A stretch of 64,000 bases of DNA from NCBI GenBank assembly GCA_037176885.1, contig JAWWNJ010000080.1:372001-436000 (forward strand), in the 5' to 3' direction. How positions within the stretch are numbered: position 1 is the stretch's first letter; each line of letters opens with the position of its first letter. A model generated the notes under the pieces. It saw only the letters and a list, made by a program, of their open reading frames with translations. It ran no database searches and was not told where the DNA came from. Below are positions 11,429 through 22,822 of the stretch, in pieces. The DNA is from Favolaschia claudopus (taxonomy: Eukaryota > Basidiomycota > Agaricomycetes > Agaricales > Mycenaceae). The position numbers and the translations under genes are program-made.

Positions 11429-12255
11429 TATGGCTGTAATACTGGGGCAAAATTATTTTACGCCCAGCTTTGTCAAGATTCTCACAAGTCGAGTGCAAAT
11501 CAGCACAAAAATGCACAGGTGCGAAGGATGCGGAAAAACACACACCTTTTCGTGCAGAAAAAAAATGACACAGCCCCATGAACGGCACAAAACCACACAG
11601 GTAAGTTAGCAGTTATTAGCGTTCAAAGTCGAGCAAGTCAAAGCGCTGATGGATCACACGGATCAAATATAAGTACCTCCAGCATCACAAATCCGCTCAC
11701 CAAATGAGGACAAAATATGCTCAGTGCCTCAAGTGAGCAAAGGACTAGAGTACTATAGCCTGACTGAGCCTTGCGCTGTACAAAGCAAAGTACTGTGCCG
11801 TGCCTACCAGGTTCATCGCAATAATAGTTCTGATTTGTGTTCAACCTGACAGTTGCTACCTGATCCGTAAAAATGAAGAGTAGTATCTACCGATTGCTTC
11901 TTCGTCGTATTTGACTTTGATTTAGGAAACATCCAGTTTTGAAGGCCAAAGTCCACCCTCTCAATGTAAGCCATACATATTCGAGGAATTAAAACTGCAA
12001 AGATCGAAGACACATCACAAATATGCCCAGGCCATCACTTCGGCAAGAGCCAGTACATCGGCAATGTAAGAAATCTTGAACTTGTGCGTTTTTGAAAGCC
12101 TTCGAAGGTGTGCATCTTTCTGGTGTGTGTATTTTTGCGGTGCATGCACACACCTGTGTAAGTTTTTCAGTGTTCAAGCTGTGTGTTTTTTTATGTTAGG
12201 TTGTGCGTTTTTTCATCGAAAATGGACATAATTATGCCCCATTATTACCCCCAAA
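11429..12255. mobile_element. 827-bp MITE of the ATAATTAT family
   Basis: The left end TATGGCTGTAATACTGGGGC at 11429 and the right end, which reads TTTGGGGGTAATAATGGGGC on the minus strand at 12255, are inverted. Subterminal motifs are mirrored: AACACACA and GCACAA types in the left arm, TGTGTGTTTTT and TGTGCATC types in the right arm. There is no coding frame. A second, isolated terminus of the same type follows at 12257-12280. I could not settle a target-site duplication. Confidence 0.7.
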
Positions 12256-12269
12256 GTTATGCCCCAGTA

Positions 12270-13435
12270 TTACCTCCAAATACCTACCACCATTACCACC
12301 AGCGCGACGACCACTGGAAGTCCCTTCCCCTTGCCCTTCCCCTTTGTCCTCCTGCTCTTTGGTGCGGTGATATAGTTTGCGCTTCTTCGAATTCGGCTGG
12401 ACTGCCCTCCAAGAAAGCCGGTGAACTTGAGGCATGCTGGAGTACCATTGGTAACTAAACATGATTTGAGATTCAAGCATTGAGAGATAGAAAACAGAAA
12501 CATACCAATTTTGGTTGGACTCTCTTCTGCTTTTGGTACCGTCGTCGAGGAAGCACTGCCGAGGAACGTCACTTTCTCAACATCAACAATGACATACTTC
12601 ACCGAACGATCATCGTTCAGCTCGAGACCGGTAAGAAAACCTTCGACGGAGACACTCTTTCCCTTCCCCGGAATGGGTTTATACTTCTCCCACCTGGGCG
12701 TTGCAGGGAATACACAGTGAATGGGGAAAATATTGTTTGGCGTCCTAGTAGCAGTGAGGTATTGCTCTGCTTTGACGTCGAAAGTCGAATTTGCCTTGTC
12801 GATGTCGCTCGAAACACCACAGACGTGGACGGTAGCATGGGTTCGAAGGTTGATTGTGCGATCAGGAACAGATCAACGGGGCGCGCGACTGTTTCGGCGC
12901 TGATCTATACTCGGTGATTGAGTATTTTAGTGGTTAGAGAGGGAAAGCGGCACTGTCGGGACGCGGCGGCGGCGGATTGTTTCGGGGCAGGATTTGCCTG
13001 TCTGACTGGCCGCGCTTGAAGGACGTGAGTGGGACACGATACAGACGCTACGTGCTCCATGTTGCTGAGTTTGTGGAGGGGTAGGGAGGCCGTTTTGAAT
13101 TGCCTGGAGATTGAGTCTAGGGGAGGAGAAGGGTGGTCTCGCAACCTACCTGCCGTACGCGTGAGTTGCGCGCATTCGGCGGATCTGCAATTGAAAAGGA
13201 AGGCATCAGATAACAGCCAGAGCGAAAGAGTCCAACCACGTACCGTCAACAGCCATTCTCGCGGCCTTTTCAGCACGTTCTCGCTCGCTTCGCGGTCTCT
13301 GCGCCTGTGACCTACTGGAAAGCGGTTCCGTTGAAGGGCGTGGACGATTCTCTCGGGCTCTCTGATGTCGTCTGAGCTGACCGAGAGAACGGGCGTTGGG
13401 GCTCGTTCGCAGTGGTGGAAGTTAGGTTGGGACAT
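12270..13435 (-). CDS. Putative multi-exon gene, possible OB-fold protein
   Basis: A start at 13435 (MSQPNFHHCERAPTPVL) leads to a basic helical stretch and a likely donor at GTACGT near 13243. A clearly coding exon lies further on. It contains STFDVKAEQYLTAT, IPGKGKSVSVEGFLTGLEL and SVKYVIVDVEKVTFLG. It runs from about 12885 to 12508 and ends at a GTATGT donor. Alternating hydrophobic beta strands around VSVEGFLTGL suggest an OB-fold single-strand DNA-binding-like protein, but this is a guess. The last exon is basic, and its frame is uncertain because three frames are open. It runs into the terminal repeat at 12257-12280, so the 3' end may be cut. The Tc1-like MITE at 13498 lies in its upstream region. 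Confidence 0.4.
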
Positions 13436-13524
13436 TCTGGTCGCGATGAGCAGGTACACGCCTACGGCGCGGGCTGGCTTCGTTGATTTCGCGTATACTC
13501 GGTGGGACCAAAAGTAACCGGAAT

Positions 13525-15057
13525 GGATGGTCTGGCAGACCAAGGGGATTGGCAAAAGGTGATCTCATCAGTCACATGTCTCCTCATTCTCTTCGTCTCG
13601 CCCACCTCCGCACATCGCGCTTTTGGCGCGGCGACTCCGTCTCTTTGAGACTTTCCCTTGTCCAGTCCCCCTCCATGACCCTGAGTCTCGTCCCCTGCTA
13701 CTAGTCTTCTCCCCCCGTCGCCGTCATCCCTCTTTTCTCGTGCCCACCCACCCACTCCTAGTTAGTTTTGCTATTTTCTGCGCACTCACATAGCTACGGT
13801 TTTGTTCTGTATCCTGTAGTTATGTAGGGGCTGCCTTGGCTCCCTCGCCTTTGAGCGGAGTGCAGCGAGCTTCGTTTTGAAGTTCATGCCCGGGAGACAT
13901 GTGACTGATGAGATCACCTTTTGCCAATCCCCTTGGTCTGCCAGACCATCCAGGATTGGCCTGAGCTTCACGAGAGAGAGGATTCGTAAGCAAGCCATTG
14001 ATATATTGGGCATGAACTTCAAAACGAAGCTCGCTGCACTCCGCTCAAAGGCGAGGGAGCCAAGGCAGCCCACAACCAACAGCTCACCATGAAGCAGCCA
14101 CAGGCGGGCGAAGACAGGGTGAAGCACCACAGGCTCCACAAGAAACTGAGGGGAATGGACAGCAACAAGGGGAGGGGAGGGGAGAGGAGGGGGGGGGGAG
14201 GGGGAGAGGGGCAGGGGTGCTAGGAACGCACAATGACAATAGAGGGGGCAGTGACGGCGACACGGGCAGGGCGGGTACCGGACTTGGGGAGGGGCCAGTG
14301 GGGATACAGCTTTGCTAGCGTGAGCCACCGGAACCTCGAAAGGGCATCTGCTACGGAATTTTCGTCTGTTGGGATCCAGACAGGGCGGAAAGTGAAGTCC
14401 TTCTGAACAGCAAGGAGAGCGAACTGGCGGAACAGCGCTTGGGTAGGAGGATGATCAATAGAGCCAGACTGCAGACAGGTAGAGATGGCCTCGTTATCAA
14501 TACGAAAGATAACCTCCAACCCAGCCCAACAGTGACCCCAGACCTCCGCTGCCCGTAGCACAGCACGCATCTCCTTCCAATGGATTGAATGGCGTTCATA
14601 CTTCACCGGAACAGGTTCAGTGAAGAAAAGGTCACCACCTCCCCAGTAACCGCCCAAACCCAGCTTACCACTAGCATCCGTGAAGATCTCGATGGTGGGA
14701 CGCGGGGGTCCAATGGCGAAAATGCCATTGAAAGACGGGAGGAAGGTGTTCCACCACGCAATATCGAGTCGAGCAGAGGAAGGGAGACGGCGGCGCTGGT
14801 GACGGGGGAGAAGTGAAAGGCGGCGCATGAAGTCCCGGATACGGCGGGTGAAGAATCGTCCAACGGGAATCACTGACTGAGCAAAGACGAGATGGCCACA
14901 GAGTTTCTCTAGGTCATGGTAGCTGGCAGTCCGACGAGACAGGCACCCATCCAGAAAGACAAGGAGGCGAGCAAGCTTATCTTTGGGCAGACGGCATGCC
15001 CAATATATCAATGGCTTGCTTACGAATCCTCTCTCTCGTGAAGCTCAGGCCAATCCT
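13525..15057 (-). mobile_element. Miniature DIRS-like retroelement with internal complementary region
   Basis: The element inserted into the MITE between ccggaat and cggaaattg. The second MITE copy shows this empty site, and no target duplication was made (one T is ambiguous). The left end (13525-13590) recurs inverted at 13884-13947. The right end (14995-15057) recurs inverted immediately beside it at 13948-14012. An internal segment complementary to both joined ends is the hallmark of DIRS-type tyrosine-recombinase retrotransposons. A second inverted pair (13815-13890 with 14008-14072) flanks that segment and would form a hairpin. Only a connection/RNase H frame remains, so the copy is non-autonomous. 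Confidence 0.75.
14220..15011 (-). pseudogene. DIRS-type reverse transcriptase connection and RNase H
   Basis: A 263-codon open frame without an ATG begins in the terminal repeat. Its first third has the connection-like motif LEKLCGHLVFAQSVIPVGRF. The RNase H part follows, with EIFTDASGKLGLGGYW (first Asp), WKEMRAVLRA (Glu), VIFRIDNEAI (second Asp) and DENSVADALSR (last Asp). The spacing fits RNase H of DIRS/Ngaro elements. The polymerase palm with its YXDD box is missing, as is the tyrosine recombinase. RNase H would degrade RNA in RNA-DNA hybrids during reverse transcription. The frame is open over its whole length, which suggests the deletion is not very old. Confidence 0.75.
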
Positions 15058-15547
15058 CGGAAATTGCGTGTTTTCAACCAGATTTTGTGGGTGACTGCTG
15101 GGCAAATTGGCCCAATTGGCAGTGTATGAACATATACGATTGCATAAGAAGCAGGCAAAAGGTTGCATAGCCTCTTTGTCCTATTATTACACATTCTTTT
15201 ATGTATGCTTTGAGGCGGGAAATTAGTGTGCCGAGTTGCCTCTCTCACTAAACAACGGGAAACACCTGGCAACCTTAGATATAGGATTTGTAGACTATTG
15301 GGATACTAAGCACTTTTTTGGGGTACTTACCGGCCTGGAATTACGGCATCTCTCCTTCAGAGAACGCAAACATGTCCAAATTGGTTCAATTTTAAAGATT
15401 GATTCACCAACTCAGAACAAAACATTGCATACCATGAAAGTAGTAGAATAAATAATCTAGAAGAGCCCTGTATTACTTAAAGCTGTTTGAGTTTCGAAAT
15501 TCCCCTCTAAAAAGCCAAATTCCGGTTACTTTTGGTCCCACCGAGTA

Positions 15548-17093
15548 GCGCGTTGAAACTCTCGCTGTCGTTGTCGTTGAGGCGTCGTTGGAGGCGTTAA
15601 TAAATTCCTGTACACGCGATGAGTCCAGCCCAATGGAGCTGAGAAACGGCGCTCGTACATTTAAATGTCGATTTCACGGTGGAAAGGGAATTTAGATGCT
15701 CAATGTTCACACAGAAAGATAAGGAAGAGGAAGAACGTTTATTGAAGGCGACGTTTACGGGTAGCTACGTTGGGTGTGGAGCGGTGTGGAGCAGAGGCCG
15801 GTCGACGGGAGAGGCAGCGGCGAAGTTGTCGTAAGCTGTTTGGCTGTGTGCTGATGACGTGAGTGGGGCTTTCGGGCGTTCTCGGAACAGGTTTGTCTCA
15901 AGTGCCTAGGGAGGTCGATTGTAGGTTTTTTATTCAATGTACTGGGTCCCGTGCCCAGAAAACGCGAAAAAGAATTGCGAAAAGAGAGAGAAAGGGAAAG
16001 ACTCGCAATAATCAGGGAAGCTGCTCTGACCTTATCAGAGGCTGATAGAGGCTCAAATCTTTTGCTCTTACCACCATGTCTAATTATTTATGTGTAAAAA
16101 TTTGTACGCATTGAAGAATAGATATCAGTATGTGATACAATATGGGACAAGTAATATCTACAAAGGTCATCTCAATTGTGCGGCGCCGCCGAAGCGCGCG
16201 GCAATTCCGAGCTGTAGCATCCTAGTGGTGTAACCAGAGCAGCGAGCAAAATTGACAGGGCTGCAAGGGCGGCTGAAGAGTTGGCTGTACCCATGGAATA
16301 TAGGTTCCCTTGAATATGACCCGACTGACGAGAAAGAACAAGTAAGAACTCACTGATACACTTTCCGTATTTGCTGACTCGGAGCACCGCGCATCCTGAA
16401 TTCCGGACATGACCCATTTACCAGCATCAGCAAAGGTCCAATATGCAAGCAAGTGACACACAGAGCATTCCTCCCAACCACTTATTCTTTTTACTTCCAC
16501 CCCGAGCGCGGTATCGTTGCCGGATCCCGATACATTTTTGTGCTTTTGCGGCAAGAGAAAATTGATGGGAAAGGCTTGAAGCTCGGAGACACGGCAGGTA
16601 ATGGTGAGGCGTCCTTAAGAAATAGCTGGCCCAGTAGAATGTTCAAGTCAGCCGAAGATTTCAGAACAGATACCGACAGAAGAAACGGCGACAATTTTGA
16701 ATCCATCATTGCACTGAATGTAGTGGAGGAATTGAGGGTTTTGAGGCATATTATGCAATGTAGAGAAGTCCAGACAAAGGCAGAGAACGAGTGAATGGCC
16801 ACGGGAGAGGAATCGGAGCAGCCAGCGAGCGGCGGTGAAGAGAAGAGGTGAGTCACACTGTGACCATGTTATTTGCCCGTCACGATGTTATCTGCCATTG
16901 TGCATATCTTGGGATCTCCGGAACAGTTTTGGGCCAGGTAAAGTGCTAGAGTTCATTCAATACCTAACAAGTGCATGCTCAATTATTTTCAAGAATTTTC
17001 GGAGGCATGCGCAGCTGAAAAGCGCGAGGATGTTATCTGCCACCACAGCCACTGGCAGATAACACCCAGCTGATCCGGACATCAACCCGATTG
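15548..17093. other. Non-coding or undetermined stretch
   Basis: Open frames of 60-120 codons exist on both strands (for example 16453-16794 plus and 16491-16856 minus), but they overlap, lack recognisable motifs and have no convincing splice pattern. I cannot support a gene. The first 200 bp would have been the upstream region of the gene at 12270-13435 before the MITE inserted. Confidence 0.4.
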
Positions 17094-17095
17094 TA

Positions 17096-17563
17096 TGGTG
17101 CGCATCGCTAAAACACCACCAAATAGGTCCCATCATTGATGCGATCAATGATGTCTCAAATCGCCGGAGAGAATTTTTTTCAAAATATATATTGTCTTTC
17201 AGCGATGGGTGGAGGTCAGGGCCCCTTTGTCAAGCCTTCAAGTATGTAGCACTGCTAGCAGACACACTATAGGCTACTAGAAGGACATTCAAAAATATTG
17301 TTCTTGCTTGACATGTCCTAAATAGAGAGTGTTCCGTAAGTACACGTGACTGATTGATTGATTGCATCACTAATGTCTCAAATCCGCCTCAAGAAAAATA
17401 TATTTATTGTGAGTTTTGAGCGGATGGTCCAGGAATATCCCTCTAGGGGGTTTACTCTACTACCTAATCGAAGTGTTTTGGCCAGAGGATCAGTCGTGGG
17501 AAGCTTCTGATCAGGTGCTATAAATTTCGTTCTTGTTTCGTGGTGTTTAAGCGATGCGCACCA
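17096..17563. mobile_element. 468-bp TA-flanked MITE
   Basis: Inverted ends TGGTGCGCATCGCTAAAACA (left) and its near complement (right, ending 17563) are flanked by TA at 17094-17095 and 17564-17565. The two halves also contain related tracts with ATGTCTCAAATC. A partial inverted copy is at 46785-47015. There is no coding frame. Confidence 0.7.
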
Positions 17564-17855
17564 TAATATAGATGACCGACTTATATTATAACTAGCAGGT
17601 AGTGTTTTGGGGGGGTAGCCAAAGTATCAGCGTTATCGGACTAGACGATGAGCCACAGTAAAAAGTAGAATTTTTCTTCCGAGTTATTTGGGCACTGAGG
17701 GTTCAGGAGGCAGTCACCAGGCACTGTAGAGGATATATATATATACGGCCTTAAACCGTTGTTTCAGGGTGTTTCTGCACCCACCTTCCATACATGGTAA
17801 TGCAAGTATTTTGGCCGTAACTGTAAGACTTAATCCAGATCAATCCTTACTACAT

Positions 17856-18617
17856 CACTGTGGTCGCATAACCCCCTGACTTTCCCATAGTTGGTTCACA
17901 AGGTTTCAATGGGAAATTCACCGGAAAACTCTGTGAATTCCACTATGGAGTTGTGAATTTCACGGAGATATTTTCACTGGGTCCAACTATGTGAGTGGGA
18001 CATTCCATGGTGTTAATTCACATGGTTTGGGAATGATATCCACCTCATATTCCAATGAGAACTCTTTCACTGTGTTGGATTTTTTTCCAATACTCCCGAA
18101 AGTCACTTGAAAAATACGTGAAAACTGCATGAAAAATCTACTACGTACCCCTCGCTTTGACCAGTGTCAACATACAAGTATTAGTCTTTTCTCTTTTGCA
18201 CGGAAGTACGTACTAAACAAGTACAACAAGTCTTTACTAACGATTACTAAGTTACGGTATTCAAAGTATGTACATGTAAATTGACTATATTACTGTATTA
18301 GGAACACAACCAGTACTGGTGACCAGAACCATGTACCGTGTTCGAGGCAACTTGAACTCCATGAATTTTACGAGGTTTACGGGTGAATTTCCAAGAGTTG
18401 CCAGGAAGCAAGGAATGAACTTTCTGAGCAGTTTTCACACATATGCATTCATTCGATTTTCGAGTGAAATTCACGCACTTCATATTGCGGACTCTAATCA
18501 TGTGAATCGGGTACGTGAAGTCACAGCCCCATGAATCTGAATTCACTAGATAAACCCGTGAATTGTGGAATTCATGGTCCGGCTATGGGAAATTCATGGG
18601 GTTCTGCGGCCACAGTG
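17856..18617. mobile_element. 762-bp CACTG-ended non-autonomous transposon
   Basis: About 38-bp inverted ends start CACTGTGGTCGCATAACCCC on the left and CACTGTGGCCGCAGAACCCC when the right end is read inward. They are flanked by a perfect 4-bp duplication ACAT (17852-17855 and 18618-18621). Both arms are filled with GTGAATT, AAATTCAC and GAATTCAC motifs, like subterminal transposase-binding sites. No transposase frame is present. Confidence 0.8.
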
Positions 18618-18799
18618 ACATAAAACATAATATGCAGTCACCATCGCTTGTTCAAATGATCTCATACCCTCAAAATTCAATGCCAAGTTCAGTGCAATGG
18701 ATGGAGTACTGCAAATCTTTTGCACAACTGCAAATTCATCCAACTGCGGCGAAGATGTGTCAGACTTGATAATTTATTTCCCTCAGATATGGTAGTAAC

Positions 18800-18904
18800 G
18801 AGCAACGCGAGGAGACGCGAGTTAGCTGCAAAGTGAGCGGTGGGGAGCGCGTCTCGGACGTACTTCCTTTTCAAGTGGATTCTTCTAAAACGGGCAGCCG
18901 TCAT
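18800..18904 (-). pseudogene. N-terminal scrap of a helicase-type gene
   Basis: The first codons (MMTAARF and a following NHLK-like basic stretch) and the sequence upstream of them match 58750-58870, where a helicase with a Walker A motif begins. Here the similarity ends after about 100 bp, so only the 5' end was kept. The shared 80 bp just upstream of the start are also conserved. Confidence 0.4.
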
Positions 18905-19425
18905 CATGCCGGCCTATTCATCATTGATGGATGTCGCTCCTCAGCGTGACCCCCCGACAAATCCAAGACTTTATATACGTTTGAGCGACTATTGTTACGA
19001 GACTAATATAGGTGTAGTGTTGCCGCGAGGCGAGGCCGAGGGAGGCGGAGGTGATTGACCATCAACACCTCGAGGTAATGCGAGGTAGCCGGTAGCCTCC
19101 GAGGCTGGTCCAGAAAAGGCAATTCTAGGTCGCACGCTCCCCATCTTCGTCTGTTTGTAGGAATTATCGGTCCCTCCTGCTCCAGCAACACCCTGGATGC
19201 ATGGAAATGGCGAAGCTAAATGTATAGTACGCCTCTGGACGGTTTTATTTTCTTGGGCGATTCACCCGTGGAATCCATCAATCCGAGTCATTTGTCGGAA
19301 ATTTGAGAGCACCACTTGTGTGGACAGAAATAATTGAACTGGCGCATAAATCATTCAAGGTAATGTATTTGAATCACCAGAAATGAGCTGCTGCGTTATT
19401 TCTTACCCGCCCGAGTCCCCAAGTA

Positions 19426-19951
19426 CTCGGTGTGACCAAAAGTAACCGGAATCGGAAATTGCGTGTTTTCAGCCAGATTTTGTGGGTGACTGCTGGGCAA
19501 ATTGGCCCTATTGGCAGTGTATAAACATATACGATTGCATAAGAAGCAGGTAAAAGGTTGCATAGTCGCTTTGTCCTATTATTACACATTCTTTTATGTA
19601 TGCTTTGAGGCGAGAAATTAGTGTGCCGAGTTGCCTCTCTCACTGAACAACGGGAAACACCTGGCAACCTTAGATATCGGATTTGTAGACTATTGGGATA
19701 CTAAGCACCTTTTTGGGGTACTTACCGGCCTGAAATTCCGGCATCTTTCCTTCAAAGAACGTAAACATGTCCAAATTGGTCCAATTTTAAAGATTGATTC
19801 ACCAACTCAAAACAATACATTGCATGTCATGCCCATACCATAGAAGTGGTAGATAAAATAATTTAGAAGAGCCCTGTATTACTTAAAGCTGTTTGAGTTT
19901 CGAAATTCCCCTCTAAAAAGCCCAATTCCGGTTACTTTTGGTCACACCGAG
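19426..19951. mobile_element. Tc1/mariner-like MITE, copy 2, 526 bp
   Basis: Inverted ends CTCGGTGTGACCAAAAGTAA are flanked by TA at 19424-19425 and 19952-19953. It is full-length and serves as the empty-site reference for copy 1 at 13498-15545. A solo related right end (GTTACTTTTTGTAACACCGA before TA) is at 35467-35491. Confidence 0.85.
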
Positions 19952-20343
19952 TATGTGGAAGCAAGACTGAGATTTGGTCGCAAATAATATGTGTAGTGCA
20001 TGCCAAGCGCAAAATGAAACAGGGCGTTCTGACTTATATAATTATTTTGATGAATTATTGGGCAACATTAGGATTCTAAGTCTCTCACGTCCCCCACCAT
20101 ATGCCGTAGGCACACCGGAGAATAAACGGGAATTTTTTGTATCATTGATTTTGACAGCTGTAGTTTGTACCTACTGGATAGCGATGAGTCAAAGCTTGGC
20201 GGCATGATTGTCTTAGGGATCATGTTGTAGTGGGGTACAGTGTGCAGTGTAAGAGCGTGTTGAATTGTTCGAGATTGAAGAGAAATATGAGAGTGGGTCG
20301 ACAAACGATAAAGCACCTGAACGGTCAAGTCTGACTGTTGGTG

Positions 20344-21007
20344 TCACGTCCGCAGCGTGGTCGACACGGACACTGGCTCGTGGACGTTGTCATCAATCGA
20401 TTGTACTGTAGTGGAGGGGGCTGCAGTGGAGGGAGCTGGAGCGGGCGGAGCGGACGGCGGATTGGAGGGTGGAGTGGAGGAGACGGGAGCGGATGGGGGA
20501 GCGGAGGGTCCCACAGGGGGCTTGGGGTCAATCCAGTTGCCCATGTAGTCGTCGTCGTCATCGTCGTACTCGCCGTTGTCAGGTACGTCGGCCTTGGAGT
20601 CAAGAGGCTTGCAGAGGTCCCATTCATTTTTAACTGGGTCGAAGGAACGTTGGGATGGTCTAAACTCGTACCATTCGTCTTCGACTTCACTTCGTATCAA
20701 CCCAGAAGCCATTGACTTCCTCCCACATGAAGACTCGCGCGCCTTTTTTGGACGAGGGGCACTGTTGTTTTTTTGAAGCCTCAAGACGGGAGGTATATTT
20801 CTGTCGATCTTTGTCTGACGCTGCCGCTATGATTTTCGCATTCCGCTCCTCCCGTCGAGCGAAGAATTCGGCATAGCCCTGTCCCCCTTTCTGGGCTGTA
20901 AAGCTCCACAGGCGGGAGCTGAAGCTCGGGCTCGACGGCTGCCAGGTAGTCGGGGTTGGGAAGAACACCCCATCTGCGGAAGACTTGATGTAGACGTATT
21001 CTGTCAT
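20344..21007 (-). pseudogene. Conserved basidiomycete-type hypothetical gene, frameshifted
   Basis: A start at 21007 opens a frame with YVYIKSSADGVFFPTPTTW, AEFFARREERNAKIIAAA and VFMWEEVNGFW. About 15 bp later, near 20700, the frame is lost at a TGA. The neighbouring frame then continues with VEDEWYEFRPSQRSFDPVKN, WDLCKPLD, an aspartate run and a long proline/serine/alanine tail. The two halves read as one protein interrupted by a small indel, since the gap is too short for an intron. I remember such proteins, with REERNA and NEWDLC motifs, as a dispersed family in mushrooms, function unknown. An undetected sequence error could also explain the shift. Confidence 0.55.
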
Positions 21008-21061
21008 TTTGACGGGGGAGGGAGGGAGATTAGCTAATGAGCCGACATCGCTCTGAACGTA

Positions 21062-22047
21062 CAGTGCCGGACACGCAAAGTCGACAACTTTGATCTTCCC
21101 TTTATGGAAGGTGTCACATACCCCCAGATGTCTAGATTTTTATGTAAAACAGTCGCTAAGCCACTTTTGCACGCGATTGTCAAAAAAACGAAAAATTATG
21201 AAATGATAGCCGAAAATTTGGCCGTAACCTCAAAATTGATGGGAAAAACCTCGGACATAGCGCAATCGACTCCTTTCGTTGAGTAAGTTATGATTCTGAT
21301 AAAATAAAGAAAATTCCACGAGCGGTTTCCGAGAAATCTGCCTCTATGCCTGGGAAATCGCACCGGATTTGGCAATTCCGAGTCACGTTACATGTTACTG
21401 TCAAAGATAAGATTGTACTTAGCATCAACTTAGCATTGCAACGCTGTTGAGGTATTGTGTGCAGCATGGAATGCACACCTATGAAAGTCTTGCGACATGG
21501 CACTCAACCAGCATCCTTCCTTTCTATCATGAGCCAAAATCCTTTTCTTCAGCCTTACCCAAATTTGAAATGACACTTGGGCTGCCCAACTCTGTTTGTG
21601 TTCGACAATTATTCTTCTCATTGTATACTGTCACTCAAAGTTGATAATCCATTATTGGCTGACTTGATGGAAGTAGAATGGTGTAAATCCGCCTCCCGAG
21701 AGGTCCAGAAGGAGTCGGAGATGTTTTATCAAGCACCGGAAGCGACAGTTGGGCATCCGCATCAAACATTCTTTGCCCATAATCATGAGCGGCATGGTTG
21801 GTTAGAGCACAAATGGGGCTTCAGAAGGGATACTAGTTAGCTAATTTTTGTTCCCCGAGGCTCGGAGAGGTACACACAATTTTGATTTTTTGGCTCAAAA
21901 ATTTGGCCGCAGCTAAAATGTCGTGGGAAAAGCTTCGGAGGCGGTTTTTTGGACGTTTTCGAGGGCGCTGAGTCCTGAAGTCAGATTTATGCCAAAAATT
22001 CGCGTTCTTCGGCAATCATCATTGTCGACTTTGGTTGTCCGGCACTG
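21062..22047. mobile_element. Pogo-like TIR element, copy A, 986 bp
   Basis: Inverted ends CAGTGCCGGACA...AAAGTCGACAA are flanked by TA at 21060-21061 and 22048-22049, as in Tc1/pogo-type elements. The interior shares long stretches with 47361-48751 but has no intact DDE frame. It serves as empty-site reference for the 503-bp insertion in copy B. Confidence 0.8.
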
Positions 22048-22049
22048 TA

Positions 22050-22820
22050 TAACGTCTGGTGCATTTGAACTTTGAGCCGCGGAAGTTGCGCATGCGTCAC
22101 GCTGTCAATCCCTCCCGCCAAAAGCGTGACATTTGGGCTTGCGTGCAAACCTCGAATTGTATAAGAGTGAAACCATACTTGAGGCTCAAAATATGCCCAA
22201 AAATTCACCCTTCCTCACCTCTGCAAATTACCTGTTCTATGTTTTTCTTCTGTGAGGTACCGAATCCAAAGCTGATGGCTTTGGCTTGTACTTATCTCTG
22301 AAAAATACCCTTGAGCTTATATACCCCTCAATAAGATTTTCCAGCATCTCTTACACCATTTTTCATCGCGCAGTGCGCTGTTCGACGTGCAAAGTTCTGG
22401 GAGGTAACTGATGTGACAACTGTTACATCTGTGACGATTGTCACCATGCGCAAGTTCTACGGTTATAATGCACCAGATCTTCTACAGGTGATGCTTTCCT
22501 GTGATCTTTTGATCACAGTGCCCCGGCCATCACCTCGAAGATCTGGAGCCGAGATTACATGTTGTCGTGTATGGGCAAGGGGTGGCGGTAACTGGTCAAG
22601 AACTACCCAAAACCTTCCTGTCTGTCGAAGAAATCTAGTTTTGCTTGTGGCGGCTTGGGCTGGGTCCCAAGCCACTACAAGGTCGTAAGCGGAGTGTGGC
22701 TTATGACGCATAGTTTTGGGATTATGGAGTCTCCCAATCCACGCGACGGCTTCTAATCCACTCCAAGGAATTACGGTATTTCGAACCGCCGCAAGCTCGC
22801 AATCCACCTCATCTGCCCAA
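22050..22820. other. No gene seen
   Basis: Short open frames on both strands lack motifs. The stretch lies between two TIR elements and shows no repeat shared elsewhere in the window. Confidence 0.35.
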
Positions 22821-22822
22821 TA

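Larger units (their letters stand above)
13498..15545. mobile_element. Tc1/mariner-like MITE, copy 1, split by an insertion
   Basis: Inverted ends CTCGGTGGGACCAAAAGTAA are flanked by TA at 13496-13497 and 15546-15547. The element itself is only 13498-13524 plus 15058-15545 (515 bp), because a DIRS-like element sits in between. The full-length relative at 19426-19951 shows the uninterrupted sequence. There is no transposase; small open frames inside are shared by both copies but look accidental. Confidence 0.85.

Noticed and set aside
15236..15451. Open frame conserved between the two Tc1-like MITE copies (also 19631-19843)
   Set aside because: Both strands are open and the similarity is at the DNA level of a MITE. 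Length and composition do not suggest a transposase.
17720..17760. TATATATATATA tract as a promoter
   Set aside because: No gene starts nearby; simple AT repeats are common here.
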